A stretch of 64,000 nucleotides of DNA from Bacillus aerolatus (lineage in GTDB: Bacteria > Bacillota > Bacilli > Bacillales > Domibacillaceae), in contig NZ_WEIO01000004.1 in NCBI RefSeq assembly GCF_009183655.1, positions 62,001-126,000 on the forward strand. The letters run 5' to 3'. Numbering within the stretch: position 1 is the stretch's first letter; the number at the start of each line of letters is the position of its first letter. The notes beneath the pieces were generated by a model. That model searched no databases. It had not been told where the DNA came from and was given only the letters and a program-made list of their open reading frames with translations. Shown piece by piece: positions 45,877-56,814 of the stretch. The translations under genes were made by a program, and so were the position numbers.

Positions 45877-46926
45877 CTATTTCATTCGAAAAAGCAAATA
45901 AATAAAATAAGGAGCGCCGATGCCAGCTGTAAACACTCCTGCTGGTACTTCCAGCGGCAAAAACAATGTGCGCCCGGCTAAATCGGCAGCCATAACAAGC
46001 ATAGCGCCGATTAAAGCAGAAGCCGGCAGCAGTGCACCGAAAGCCGAACCGACGAGACGGCGGGCCATATGCGGTGCCATTAAGCCGACAAAGCCAATTC
46101 CCCCAGCGAAAGCGACTGCTCCTCCGACAAGCCCAGTCGCAAGAATGATCAGCAAAAGCCGCTGCCACTCCACGCGGGCACCAGCATTCACTGCCAGCTC
46201 ATCGCCAAGCTCCTGAATATTTACATGGCGGGCTGCTAAAAAAGCGGCCGCCAATAACACAATTGTCCACGGAGCTAAAACCGCCACGTCTTTCCAGCTC
46301 GCTCCGTTCACCGTGCCGGTCAGCCAAATATTCGCTTTGGCGGCCTGATGAATCGGGCCTAAAATCATGAGCATCGTCTTAATTGCCTGCATAAGTGCGG
46401 CTACTCCAATTCCAATTAACACGAGCCGAACCGGAGAGACACCGTTTTTCCATGCAAATAGATAAATAGCCAAGGCAGCAACAGCAGCGCCAAAAAAAGC
46501 CGCAAGCGGCAGCCATTGAATGCTGACCGTCAGCGCATTGCTTTCATTACTGAATATCGTCAAAAAGCCGACAACAGCGGCACTGGCGCCTGCTGTCAGT
46601 CCGATAATATCCGGCGAAGCGAGCGGATTGCGCACAAGCCCTTGCAAAATGGCTCCGGCAGCCGCAAGGGCCATGCCGGCAAGTAACGCCACGACCATCC
46701 GCGGCATCCGGAAGCTGTAAACGACTAACTGGTCAAAATCCGTGCCGCCGCCAATAAATGTGTGAAACACCGCCGGCAGGCTCAGTTTTATATCTCCGAG
46801 TGCAGCGCTTGCTGTAAGAAGCAGAAATAGCAGCAACAGCAATACGGCCATTTTTTTGCCTGCATGTTTGTCGATTAAAAATGAAATGCGGCCACTGAAC
46901 AGCCGTCTGGACGAATAACGCTTCAT
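45877..46926 (-). CDS. FecCD-family siderophore ABC permease, second subunit
   Basis: A 349-residue permease with about ten membrane helices, FecCD/BtuC family. MPRMVVALLAGMALAAAGAILQGLVRNPLASPDIIGLTAGA and GFVGLMAPHMARRLVGS (the ATPase-coupling segment) are characteristic. It starts 4 bp before the end of the upstream permease (ATGA overlap). The two make the transport channel with the lipoprotein at 48180. No ATPase gene is nearby, so one must act from elsewhere; B. subtilis uses the shared ATPase YusV in this way. Confidence 0.9.
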   Translation of the reverse strand: MKRYSSRRLFSGRISFLIDKHAGKKMAVLLLLLFLLLTASAALGDIKLSLPAVFHTFIGGGTDFDQLVVYSFRMPRMVVALLAGMALAAAGAILQGLVRNPLASPDIIGLTAGASAAVVGFLTIFSNESNALTVSIQWLPLAAFFGAAVAALAIYLFAWKNGVSPVRLVLIGIGVAALMQAIKTMLMILGPIHQAAKANIWLTGTVNGASWKDVAVLAPWTIVLLAAAFLAARHVNIQELGDELAVNAGARVEWQRLLLIILATGLVGGAVAFAGGIGFVGLMAPHMARRLVGSAFGALLPASALIGAMLVMAADLAGRTLFLPLEVPAGVFTAGIGAPYFIYLLFRMK

Positions 46927-47921
46927 TTCGTGCCAATCCCCTTTCTTGCGATGTAAATAAAGAATGGCACGCCGATGACGGCTGTCATTACACCGACTGG
47001 CACCTCCTGCGGCATGATCACATACCGCGCGCCAATGTCAGCCGCAATTAACAAAATGGCACCGAGCAAGCCGGAAAATGGCAGAAGCCAGCGGTGATCC
47101 GTCCCAATCCATTTTTTCGCCAAGTGGGGAATGATAATGCCGATAAAGCCAATCGGTCCCGCGACAGCTACAGATCCGCCTGCAAGCAGCACAACAGCCA
47201 ATGCAGACAGCAGCTTAATCAAGCCGGTTTTCAACCCGAGTCCTCGGGCGACGTCTTCTCCCATTGCCAGCACATTCAGCTTGCGGGCGAGAAGCAGAGC
47301 GAGTGTCCCGCCTGCCGCCAAGTAAGGAATGATTCCCTGCAGGAGTTCGAGCTTTCTTCCTTGCACCGATCCGGCCAGCCAAAACAGCACTTGATCGAGT
47401 GCCGCTTCATCTAATACGAGCAGTCCTTGGGTAAAAGAAGAAAACATGGCCGCAATGGCCGCTCCCGCAAGCGTCAGCTTCATCGGCGTCATCCCTTCTC
47501 TTCCCGCAGAGCTGATAGCGAACATGAGAAAGACAGCCACGGCTGAACCTATAAATGCCATCAAGGCAAATGCCTGGCTGCTATTGAAGCCGAATAAAGA
47601 CAGAGAAACAACGACAAAAAATCCGGCACCGGCATTAATGCCTAAAATATCTGGCGAAGCAAGCGGGTTTTTTGTCAGTGTTTGCAAAATCGCGCCCGCT
47701 ATCGCCAGGCTCGCGCCGACAGCTGCAGCAATAAGCGCCCGCGGCAGCCTCACGCTTTGAATAACTAAATGTTCTGTTGACCCGTCAAAGGCTGTAAATG
47801 CATGGTAAGCCATTGACCATGATGTATTTGTATATCCATATACAATGCTTAGAGCCATCAGCAGCACGACTGAAACTGCGCCGCCAATCAAAAGCCCAAG
47901 CTTGCCTGCCTTACTTTTCAT
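46923..47921 (-). CDS. FecCD-family siderophore ABC permease, first subunit
   Basis: A 332-residue permease paralogous to its downstream neighbour. LPRALIAAAVGASLAIAGAILQTLTKNPLASPDILGINAGA and GFIGIIIPHLAKKWIGTDHR are the family blocks. Start ATG at 47921 has GGAAGGA upstream. It is divergent from the binding-protein gene, with two Fur-like sites in the 258 bp between them, so both arms should be induced when iron is scarce. Confidence 0.9.
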   Translation of the reverse strand: MKSKAGKLGLLIGGAVSVVLLMALSIVYGYTNTSWSMAYHAFTAFDGSTEHLVIQSVRLPRALIAAAVGASLAIAGAILQTLTKNPLASPDILGINAGAGFFVVVSLSLFGFNSSQAFALMAFIGSAVAVFLMFAISSAGREGMTPMKLTLAGAAIAAMFSSFTQGLLVLDEAALDQVLFWLAGSVQGRKLELLQGIIPYLAAGGTLALLLARKLNVLAMGEDVARGLGLKTGLIKLLSALAVVLLAGGSVAVAGPIGFIGIIIPHLAKKWIGTDHRWLLPFSGLLGAILLIAADIGARYVIMPQEVPVGVMTAVIGVPFFIYIARKGIGTK

Positions 47922-47994
47922 CTGGCAATCCTTCCTAAGTGCAACACTTCTTTTTCTTTATTGTAAGAAAGAATTCTCTGAACGTCAATGAATT

Positions 47995-48032
47995 TGAAAA
48001 TCATTATCATTTGTAGTTGACATTCATTCTCA
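47995..48032. promoter_or_regulatory. Two Fur boxes in the siderophore-transport divergent promoter
   Basis: TGAAAATCATTATCA (47995-48009) fits the 7-1-7 Fur core at 14 of 15 positions including the free centre; TGACATTCATTCTCA (48018-48032) fits less well. Confidence 0.8.
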
Positions 48033-48179
48033 ATTAAAATATGATTAATATATGAACAGCACAATTTGTCCCGTCGCTGTTCTCTCACTAGAAAAAATAT
48101 GCACGTCGGCTGTGCGAATGCCCACCCGCACAGCCCCCCTTTTCAACACCATTCTATTTATACGGGAGGAAAACTACAT

Positions 48180-49142
48180 ATGGGAATGAAAAAAATCTCA
48201 GCAGCCCTGCTTACTCTTCTGCTTTTGCTCGTGCTGGGCGCATGCGGCAACAAAGAAGAAACGAAAGAGCAGCCTAAAGAAAAGAAAGAACCTGTAGAAA
48301 GTTACACAGTCGAACACGCCATGGGAAAAACAGAAATTAAAGGCACACCTGAACGTGTCGTTATTTTAACGAACGAAGGAACAGAAGCACTGCTAGCCTT
48401 AGGAGTTAAACCGGTCGGTGCGGTTCAATCATGGACAGGAAACCCATGGTATGATCATATTAAAGAAGAAATGAAAGACGCCGAAGTCGTTGGAATGGAA
48501 GATCCGGTGAATGTGGAAGCGATCGCTAAGTTAAAGCCTGATTTAATTATCGGTAACAAACTGCGTCAGGAAAAATTATATGAGCAATTAAATGCGATTG
48601 CACCAACTGTTTTCTCCGAAACGCTTCGCGGCGACTGGAAAGAAAACTTTAAGTTGTATGCAAAAGCAGTCAATAAAGAAGAGGAAGGCAAAAAAGTTCT
48701 TGCTGACTATGACAAGCGGATTGCCGATATGAAAAAAGAACTTGGCGACAAACTGCAGCAAGAAGTATCCATCGTCCGCTTCATGGCGGGAGATGTCCGC
48801 ATTTATCATAAAGACTCTTTCTCCGGCGTTGTTTTAGACGAACTCGGTTTTGCCCGTCCGAAAGAGCAAGACAAACCAGACTTCGCCGAGAAAAACGCGA
48901 CAAAAGAACGCATTCCGGCGATGGACGGAGACATCCTTTTCTACTTTACGTATGACACAGGAGACGGCAAAGCAGCCGAACTTGAAAAAGAATGGATCAA
49001 TGATCCTCTCTTCAAAAACTTGAACGTCGCCAAAACTGGCAACATCCACAAAGTCAGTGACACTACTTGGAACACAGCTGGCGGCGTCATCGCAGCAAAC
49101 CATATGCTTGATGACATTGAAAAAATCATGCTAAAAAAATAA
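48180..49142 (+). CDS. Iron-siderophore ABC transporter substrate-binding lipoprotein
   Basis: A 320-residue class III (FepB/FhuD-like) binding lipoprotein. The signal peptide ends LGAC with lipid-bearing Cys22, then a Lys/Glu linker. VEHAMGKTEIKGTPERVVILTNEGTEALLALGVKPVGA, IAKLKPDLIIGNKLRQEKLYEQLNAIAPTVF and the C-terminal WNTAGGVIAANHMLDDIEKIM are typical. Start ATG at 48180 follows GGGAGGA; the frame to 48066 has no signal-peptide logic and lies in the leader. The siderophore is unknown. Confidence 0.92.
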   Translation: MGMKKISAALLTLLLLLVLGACGNKEETKEQPKEKKEPVESYTVEHAMGKTEIKGTPERVVILTNEGTEALLALGVKPVGAVQSWTGNPWYDHIKEEMKDAEVVGMEDPVNVEAIAKLKPDLIIGNKLRQEKLYEQLNAIAPTVFSETLRGDWKENFKLYAKAVNKEEEGKKVLADYDKRIADMKKELGDKLQQEVSIVRFMAGDVRIYHKDSFSGVVLDELGFARPKEQDKPDFAEKNATKERIPAMDGDILFYFTYDTGDGKAAELEKEWINDPLFKNLNVAKTGNIHKVSDTTWNTAGGVIAANHMLDDIEKIMLKK

Positions 49143-49147
49143 AAACG

Positions 49148-49176
49148 ATCAGCCTGCACTCATTGTGCAGGCTGAT
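49148..49176 (+). terminator. Terminator of the siderophore-binding protein gene
   Basis: ATCAGCCTGCAC pairs with GTGCAGGCTGAT, followed by TTTTTT. A worn second copy of gene end plus hairpin lies at 49655-49756. Confidence 0.92.
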
Positions 49177-49353
49177 TTTTTTGTTGATCATTTTTAGATA
49201 AATACTATCAACTTAGCGCCTTCTTCAATTACCATGCCAGTTGGCTGTTGACTAAGTTTTCAGCAAAATGCTTTGATGTATTAGCCTATACATCAAAGCC
49301 TATCCCTCCATAGTATATACATCGAGATGAATACTAAATAAGGAGGCTCTCAG

Positions 49354-49633
49354 ATGTATGATTATTCCCCATACACGCCCCTCCCTTACAGAAACCAACA
49401 AGCTTACACGATGACGGTAGAAGGAAATGGACAGATCACAGTTAAGCCGGACGAAGCGATATTAACTGTAGGTGTAGTAAGTTCCTATAAAAATGACAGA
49501 AGGAAACCGTACTGAAGAACCGCAGCCTATGGTATTAGCTTTTTCACAACCTTCTTCAGACATTCCCCCTCCTATCCAAACAGGAGAATTGACTATAAGT
49601 GCAAATATAAAAGCCGTTTTTGAATACAACTAA
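49354..49633 (+). pseudogene. SIMPL-domain (DUF541) gene, decayed copy 1
   Basis: An AGGAGG site and ATG open a frame whose product holds AYTMTVEGNGQITVKPDEAILTVGV, the SIMPL N terminus, but it stops after 53 residues. Past a join near 49487 a second frame continues with MTEGNRTEEPQPMVLAFSQ and ends ISANIKAVFEYN, the SIMPL C terminus. Roughly the middle half of a normal protein of about 215 residues is missing and the frame is broken. Compare the copy at 57019, which lost a different middle part. Confidence 0.8.
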
Positions 49634-49654
49634 TTAAAACGGCGTTCCTTTACT

Positions 49655-49729
49655 CATCATGGCGGCGCCATTGCAGTCCACTCTATGCTTGATAACCTTG
49701 AGAAATTCATGCCGCAAAAAATAATAGCG
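49655..49729 (+). pseudogene. 3' stub of a second siderophore-binding protein gene
   Basis: The frame GGAIAVHSMLDNLEKFMPQK matches the C terminus of the intact neighbour (GGVIAANHMLDDIEKIMLKK), and the following hairpin matches its terminator. No start or 5' part remains. Identity by eye is about three quarters, so this is an old paralogue, not a recent copy. Confidence 0.75.
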
Positions 49730-49731
49730 AA

Positions 49732-49756
49732 CAGCCTGCACTCTTTGTGCAGGCTG
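49732..49756 (+). terminator. Second copy of the binding-protein terminator
   Basis: CAGCCTGCAC / GTGCAGGCTG followed by ATTCTTTT; nearly the same stem as at 49148. Confidence 0.8.
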
Positions 49757-49793
49757 ATTCTTTTATGACATGTTGGCTGGCCGCTCTAGCGCG

Positions 49794-49907
49794 TGAATAA
49801 GTTGGGGTGATTTGATGAACAACCTGACGCTTGCGTGAACAAACTCGCTGATTCCGTGAACAACCCGACGCTTGCGTGAACAAACTTGCTGATTTGATGA
49901 ACAACCC
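49794..49907. repeat. 41-bp phased tandem repeat array
   Basis: TGAACAAC at 49816, 49857 and 49898 is exactly 41 bp apart, with TGAACAAA at the half-unit positions (49836, 49877); a degenerate half-unit TGAATAAG stands at 49794. Together with the stub before it, it fills the gap 49634-49934. Confidence 0.8.
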
Positions 49908-49934
49908 AATCGTGGCTTTAAAGAAAGAGGATGC

Positions 49935-50309
49935 TTATTCTTTTTTTACCTCTTTCACAACAAACTCTCCACTTGAATTGTCGTTATTAAGTGTGATTAC
50001 TAATGAATTCCCTTGTCTTAAATCATTTAGCACTTTCACTCTTATTTTAATTTCATAAAATTTCCCGGGCTTCAGTTCTTCTGAAGATTCAGGGAGATAT
50101 TCTTTTTTGATTGAAATGATTTGTGCGCTTTCAAACTGTGGGAATCTAACGTTATAGGATTTTTTTATCGAATCGGATATTTGTTTATGGAACTGAGTGG
50201 TTAACACTTCCTCCATGTCCGCCTTGCTTACTTCTTGGCCAAAGACAGGATTTACTCCTAAGAAAATGATTAGTATCGACAACGACAAACTGCGTATTAT
50301 TTTTCTCAA
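49935..50309 (-). CDS. Secreted DUF3888-like protein
   Basis: A 124-residue protein with an N-terminal signal peptide (hydrophobic LSILIIFLGVNPVFG, cleavage near FGQ) and a small domain containing VLTTQFHKQISDSIKKSYN and FYEIKIRVKVLND. It resembles DUF3888 proteins of Bacillus; the function is unknown. Start TTG at 50309 is preferred, as AAGGGTGA lies five bases upstream and the GTG at 50318 is inside that site. It stands alone between a repeat array and the thiamine transporter genes. Confidence 0.6.
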   Translation of the reverse strand: MRKIIRSLSLSILIIFLGVNPVFGQEVSKADMEEVLTTQFHKQISDSIKKSYNVRFPQFESAQIISIKKEYLPESSEELKPGKFYEIKIRVKVLNDLRQGNSLVITLNNDNSSGEFVVKEVKKE

Positions 50310-50446
50310 CAGATTCACCCTTTGTTTTTACTTCGTTACTTTATTTTCTCCTGGTGAATGCTGTTTATGAGCGTTAAATACATGCAATTTTAATACGCAA
50401 AAGGGGCCTTTGAGAAACTCCTTATGAAGAAAGCGCGGCCGCTTCA

Positions 50447-51229
50447 TTAAATATCACCGTACCCTCTAAACGTGCCGAGCTGCATGGAGACGAATACGCA
50501 TAGGAAAAACAAGCCGATCATTAATCCGAAAAAGAGCCAGTCTTGTTTTTGAATGTGTATTTGGTGATAATATGTGCGGCTGCGCCCGCCTGTGAATCCT
50601 TTTGATTCCATGGCGATCGCGGCCCGTTCAGCTTTGCGGATGGCGCTTGCGAGCAAGGGAATCGCATATCTTTTGAGCGCAAACAGTTTCCCTTTGAGAC
50701 CTGTTTCCCGGTTGGCGCCTCTCACTTTGTGGGCGTGGCGAATGATTTTCACTTCCTCTGTTAAAAGCGGCAAAAAGCGATAGCCGGCCAATAATCCGTA
50801 AGCGAGTTTTGGCGGCAGTTTGCATTGCTGGACGAGGCTTAAAATAAATTTGACCGGGTCGGTCGTTAAGATGAACAGCAGTGACAAGCCGGCAAAACAG
50901 AGTACGCGCAGTCCGAGCGCAAGGCCGGTGGAAAGACCGTAATTCGTTATTTCAACCGGGCCAATCGTCCAATACGTCACGAGCTCTGTTCCTGCAGGCG
51001 GATTCGAAAAAACAGCCGTTGTCCACACGTAACCGAGAGCGACGACCAAAAATGGAACAAAAATGAGCAGCCATTTTCGCGTCTCGACTTTTCCAAGACT
51101 GAAAGTGACCACAACAATGAACAGCCAGTAAAGCAGAGGCGTCACCGGATCAAAAACGAATGACAAAAGAAACACCAATAAAATGACGGTCAACGCTTTA
51201 ATGCTTGGATTAAGCTTGTGAAGCCGCAA
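50447..51229 (-). CDS. ykoC: ECF-type thiamine-precursor transporter, T component YkoC
   Basis: A 260-residue energy-coupling transmembrane protein with five or six helices. The coupling motifs with Ala-Arg-Gly character lie in RHAHKVRGANRE and RKAERAAIAMESKGF. It links the YkoD ATPase to the YkoE membrane component. Start TTG at 51229 lies four bases after GGGGGGAG, inside the end of ykoD (20-bp overlap). Last gene of the operon ykoF-ykoE-ykoD-ykoC. Confidence 0.9.
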   Translation of the reverse strand: MRLHKLNPSIKALTVILLVFLLSFVFDPVTPLLYWLFIVVVTFSLGKVETRKWLLIFVPFLVVALGYVWTTAVFSNPPAGTELVTYWTIGPVEITNYGLSTGLALGLRVLCFAGLSLLFILTTDPVKFILSLVQQCKLPPKLAYGLLAGYRFLPLLTEEVKIIRHAHKVRGANRETGLKGKLFALKRYAIPLLASAIRKAERAAIAMESKGFTGGRSRTYYHQIHIQKQDWLFFGLMIGLFFLCVFVSMQLGTFRGYGDI

Positions 51230-52880
51230 GTGACTCCCCCCTTAATCTCCATTTTTCCCGAATCGAATAAGCCAGCGGCCGCTCTAGCTGTGCTTTTTCC
51301 AGCAGTCCGCTTCGATCGGAAAACAAGTCGTGCGGCACTCCCGCAAATAATACTTCTCCTTCTACGAGTACGATCACTTGATCTGCAAAAGCGGCAACAA
51401 GCTCCATATCGTGAGTGATCATCACCGCTGAAAATCCGGCGGCAAGCCGCTTTTCCACCATTTTCATCAATTCCGCAGCCGCTTTCTGATCCTGACCGTA
51501 CGTCGGTTCATCCAGTATAAAAAGAGACTGTTCATCAACAAGCATCGTGGCAACACTCAACCGTCTTTTTTGCCCTTGGCTTAATGAGAACGGATGCTGG
51601 TGTGCCAACCCTTGGAGCCGGCAGGCGGCCAGAATTTCCCCGACGATCTGTTCAATGTCTGCCTCTTTTTTCTTTTGCATGCGCAAGGAAAAAGCAATTT
51701 CCTCATACACGGAATCGGTAATAAATTGGTGTTCAGGATTTTGAAACACATAACCGATCTTTTCGCTCATCGCTGCACCGGATAAGTGCGCAAGCGGCTC
51801 TTTTTCATACAACACTTCTCCGTTATCCGGTGTTTCTAAGCCTGCGAGCGTGTAGGAAAGCGTGGATTTTCCGGCGCCGTTCGGACCAACAATAGCGGTC
51901 AAAGCCCCTTTCGGCAAGCGAACATTTACCTGCTTCAAAATTGGCTTTGCCCCTCTTAAAAAAGAGAGTTTGCGTGTTTCCAAAATCGTCCCCGAATACT
52001 CGCGCCTCTCTTTTTGCAATAATTGTCCTGCTTTCTCAAATGCTTGCCAGTTCATTGCCGCCAGCAATTCATCTTCCGTCAGCGGCAATTTGCCTGCCAT
52101 ATTCAGCTGTTCACTGAAAACGAGCGGCTTCGGCAGCCAAACTCCCTGCTCTTTTAATTCGTCCAGATAAAAAGAGAAGCCGTCTTCTGGAATACCGTCG
52201 AACATGACTTCACCCGTTTCGGTAAAAATGAGGCACCTGTCCATGAAGGAAATCCAATGATCCAGTTTATGCTCAATCACTAGTAAAGAAAAACCGAGTT
52301 CCGCATGTAACGCTTTTATCGTCTCTGCTAATTCTTTTGTCGTGACAGGGTCGAGCATGGCAGTCGGTTCGTCTAAAATAATCAAATCAGGCTTCATAGC
52401 CAATACACAAGCAAGTGCCAGCTTTTGTTTCATCCCTCCGGAAAGTGAAGCGATAGGAGAAGTTCTATAGTTTTGCAGATCGACTAGCCCAAGTGCCCAT
52501 TCCATTCTGTCCGCCATTTCCTCCCGGGGCACGTTCAAGTTCTCTAAACCGAAAGCAAGTTCATCTTCAACTGTCAGCATACAAAACTGGGCATCCGGAT
52601 CTTGAAACACGACTCCAATCCGCCGGCTTGCTTCTCCCGGCAAATAAGCGTCGAGTTTTTTCCCAGCTAAAGAAATCTCGCCTGTTGACGAGCCGTCTAC
52701 AGCGGCAGGATACAAGCCGTTCAAGCAAAGCGCCAGCGAACTCTTCCCTGAGCCGCTCGGGCCGAGAAGCAGGAGCGCTTCTCCTTGTTCTACCGTAAAA
52801 GATAGATTGTGCAGCACAGGCTTTTCCGCTTCATCGTACGAAAAGGTGAAGTTGTCGACGGTGAGCAACGGCGCAGTCAT
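51210..52880 (-). CDS. ykoD: ECF-type thiamine-precursor transporter ATPase YkoD (two ABC domains)
   Basis: A 556-residue fusion of two ATPase domains. Domain 1 (about 1-235) has GPSGSGKSS, LSGGMKQKLALA and LIILDEPTAMLD; domain 2 (about 290-540) has GPNGAGKST, LSQGQKRRLSVA and LFILDEPTYGQD. Each is thus complete. It energises uptake of hydroxymethylpyrimidine or thiamine through YkoE and YkoC. Its ATG overlaps the ykoE stop by 4 bp. Confidence 0.93.
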   Translation of the reverse strand: MTAPLLTVDNFTFSYDEAEKPVLHNLSFTVEQGEALLLLGPSGSGKSSLALCLNGLYPAAVDGSSTGEISLAGKKLDAYLPGEASRRIGVVFQDPDAQFCMLTVEDELAFGLENLNVPREEMADRMEWALGLVDLQNYRTSPIASLSGGMKQKLALACVLAMKPDLIILDEPTAMLDPVTTKELAETIKALHAELGFSLLVIEHKLDHWISFMDRCLIFTETGEVMFDGIPEDGFSFYLDELKEQGVWLPKPLVFSEQLNMAGKLPLTEDELLAAMNWQAFEKAGQLLQKERREYSGTILETRKLSFLRGAKPILKQVNVRLPKGALTAIVGPNGAGKSTLSYTLAGLETPDNGEVLYEKEPLAHLSGAAMSEKIGYVFQNPEHQFITDSVYEEIAFSLRMQKKKEADIEQIVGEILAACRLQGLAHQHPFSLSQGQKRRLSVATMLVDEQSLFILDEPTYGQDQKAAAELMKMVEKRLAAGFSAVMITHDMELVAAFADQVIVLVEGEVLFAGVPHDLFSDRSGLLEKAQLERPLAYSIREKWRLRGESLAASQA

Positions 52881-53455
52881 GCCGCTTTTTTCCTTTTCAT
52901 TTCTTTTCCGAGCGCCATCCCGTTCAACACACCTGTTCTTCCTAAAGAATCACCGACATACTTGCCTAACAGTCCGGCCAGCACCGCGCCTGACACTAAG
53001 CGGATCACAAACATTGCGAGTACATATTGCGGAGACAACGCCGCATAGCCCGAGACGAAATATCCCCAGACGAAGCTGAAGACGGAAGACCCCATGCCGG
53101 CTGCCATCAGTACCCAGACAGAGTAGCGCTTCCACCCTGTTGCCGCAAAGGCCGCTTCTGCTCCGAGGCCTTGAATCATCCCTGAAAGAATGAGTCTTGG
53201 CCCGTTTACGTTTCCAATTAACACTTCAATAAAAGCAGCGATCGTTTCCGACAGAAAAGCAGCGCCCGGTTTGCGGATGATGTACGCCGTAATGATGGAA
53301 ACGATAAACCAAATGCCGAAAATCGGTTCATACCCGATTGGCCCCATTAAGCCGGCAAACACATTCCCCACTTGGACAAACAGTAAATATACGATAGCAA
53401 AAACGACAGCCAAAGCGGACATGACAACAATTTCACGAAGATTCCATTTGAACAT
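52877..53455 (-). CDS. ykoE: Thiamine-precursor (HMP) transporter membrane component YkoE
   Basis: A 192-residue membrane protein with five or six helices (LREIVVMSALAVVFAIVYLLF, LMGPIGYEPIFGIWFIVSIITAYI, GLGAEAAFAATGWKRYSVWVL). This is the substrate-specific S component of an ECF transporter for hydroxymethylpyrimidine or thiamine. It follows ykoF by 20 bp and overlaps ykoD. Confidence 0.92.
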   Translation of the reverse strand: MFKWNLREIVVMSALAVVFAIVYLLFVQVGNVFAGLMGPIGYEPIFGIWFIVSIITAYIIRKPGAAFLSETIAAFIEVLIGNVNGPRLILSGMIQGLGAEAAFAATGWKRYSVWVLMAAGMGSSVFSFVWGYFVSGYAALSPQYVLAMFVIRLVSGAVLAGLLGKYVGDSLGRTGVLNGMALGKEMKRKKAA

Positions 53456-53475
53456 CTTTTTCTCCCCCTGTTCGG

Positions 53476-54075
53476 TTAGCGATTTTTTCTAGAAGGACTG
53501 TTGGCCGCTGCATTAACCGTCATCGTGACGTGGCTTACTTTTTCCTGCGTGAAGCGAAACACTTCTTCCAGGGTGGCGAACACATCGTGCGCATCGCCGT
53601 CGAGCCGGCTAGCATAGTGAATACCACCTGTGAGCGTTCCTTTTTCGTTCGCTATCTCGACCACATCAGCGATAATTGGCATGTAGTCGCCTTCATTCAT
53701 CGGATAAAGGGCAAACTGCGTCGGCGCTTCGATATGTATATCCGCCACTTTCTCTTCGTTGCTGCGCACATCGTCTTCAGACATATACGTATCCCCGTCT
53801 GAATCTCCCGGACAGCCGATCGAGAAAGTACCGTTCAACACGACATGCTTGCCTGTGTTTGCCGCATGAAGATAAACGGCTTTTGCCACATCAAATACGT
53901 GCTCCATTTTTCCGCGGATGCACGTGCTAATATCATCTGTCTGCATCCACACTTTCGTCGTATCCGTTTTCGCTAATGTCGAAGTAATCACTTCTACAAA
54001 TTGATCGCTCATCGGATAAAGAGAAAAACGAAATCCGACAATTCGGCTCGTGCTGCCGCAAAATAAATTGGTCAT
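53476..54075 (-). CDS. ykoF: Thiamine/hydroxymethylpyrimidine-binding protein YkoF
   Basis: A 199-residue soluble protein of two similar ferredoxin-like halves (GFRFSLYPMSDQFVEVI and IEAPTQFALYPMNEGDYMPII), the form known from B. subtilis YkoF, which binds thiamine-like pyrimidines. It probably acts as a cytosolic or membrane-near helper of YkoEDC. Start ATG at 54075 follows GGGGGAG; the frame to 54108 enters the riboswitch terminator. First gene after the TPP riboswitch. Confidence 0.92.
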   Translation of the reverse strand: MTNLFCGSTSRIVGFRFSLYPMSDQFVEVITSTLAKTDTTKVWMQTDDISTCIRGKMEHVFDVAKAVYLHAANTGKHVVLNGTFSIGCPGDSDGDTYMSEDDVRSNEEKVADIHIEAPTQFALYPMNEGDYMPIIADVVEIANEKGTLTGGIHYASRLDGDAHDVFATLEEVFRFTQEKVSHVTMTVNAAANSPSRKNR

Positions 54076-54106
54076 CTTAAACTCCCCCTTGGTTTTTTTT
54101 GACAAC

Positions 54107-54262
54107 AAAAAAACTGCACCTTATAGAAGATGCAGCGGTGTACGGAAAGAAATTTGACCGTATAACGACTGCACTTCCCCACGCTAGTATTATCCAGATC
54201 GGGTACTAAGGGATTGGCGCGCTCTTCCGCGTCCTATCTCAGCCGTTTCGGCACCCCTAGTG
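54107..54262 (-). promoter_or_regulatory. TPP riboswitch (THI box) with terminator, ykoFEDC leader
   Basis: On the minus strand CTAGGGGTGCC, GGCTGAGATAGG, CTTAGTACCCGATCTGGATAATACTAGCG and GGGGAAG form the THI element (54172-54262); CTGCATC / GGTGCAG with TTTTTTT is the terminator (54107-54136). The rest of the gap 54263-54400 shows no gene. Confidence 0.97.
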
Positions 54263-54400
54263 CAAGCTTACATATGCAGTTTTTCATTGTTTGTTTCATC
54301 ATATCGAATGATGTCGATAAAGTAAAGATGCTACCCTGCATTTTTTCTAATTTTTCTGAAAAATTAAATCACGGTTATTTTCTTTTGGAAGATGAAACAA

Positions 54401-54430
54401 CCTTGCCCTAAGTGAATAATCAAGGCAAGG
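54401..54430 (-). terminator. Terminator after thiC and the 54454 gene
   Basis: CCTTGCC and GGCAAGG pair on the minus strand, followed by TTGTTTC; weak T run. Confidence 0.6.
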
Positions 54431-54453
54431 TTTCATGGCTTCATTTTTACGTG

Positions 54454-54621
54454 TTAATAATATAAAACATTTACTTTATTACACTTGATACATGTTTCAT
54501 AATACTGATTCCCTTTATATTTGTGCTCACAATTTTGTTGAATTACTTTTAATCGTTTTTCCAAAAATGTAAGATTCGTTTTCAATTGATTGATTTCCGC
54601 TTCAATTTTTTGGACGTTCAT
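54454..54621 (-). CDS. Small protein with coiled coil and possible zinc site (55 aa)
   Basis: A 55-residue frame: a heptad-like N-terminal helix (MNVQKIEAEINQLKTNLTFLEK) followed by Cys31-x-His33 and Cys44-x-x-Cys47, which together could bind zinc. AAAGGAGG lies eight bases before the ATG, a strong site. It begins 21 bp after thiC on the same strand with no terminator between, so it is probably cotranscribed under the thiC riboswitch. I recognise no named family; a role in thiamine synthesis would only be guilt by position. Confidence 0.7.
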   Translation of the reverse strand: MNVQKIEAEINQLKTNLTFLEKRLKVIQQNCEHKYKGNQYYETCIKCNKVNVLYY

Positions 54622-54642
54622 CCGAATAACCTCCTTTGAAAA

Positions 54643-56684
<2,042 letters not shown>

Positions 56685-56814
56685 TTTCTATTCAATTTAA
56701 ATTCATTATACATGGGAGTTTAGCAAAAGAAAAGACATTTTTTGAAAATTCAGCAAAATCTCCTAAAATCACGATAAAACCGACACGCATGTTAAGCTTC
56801 CTCTTCTACAATCT

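Noticed and set aside
48066-48179. 38-residue extension of the siderophore-binding lipoprotein
   Set aside because: Would bury the signal peptide and lipobox; the ribosome site is at 48164-48172.
50399-50410. AAAGGGGCCTTT as terminator of ykoFEDC
   Set aside because: A 12-bp palindrome without loop or T run; too weak to call.
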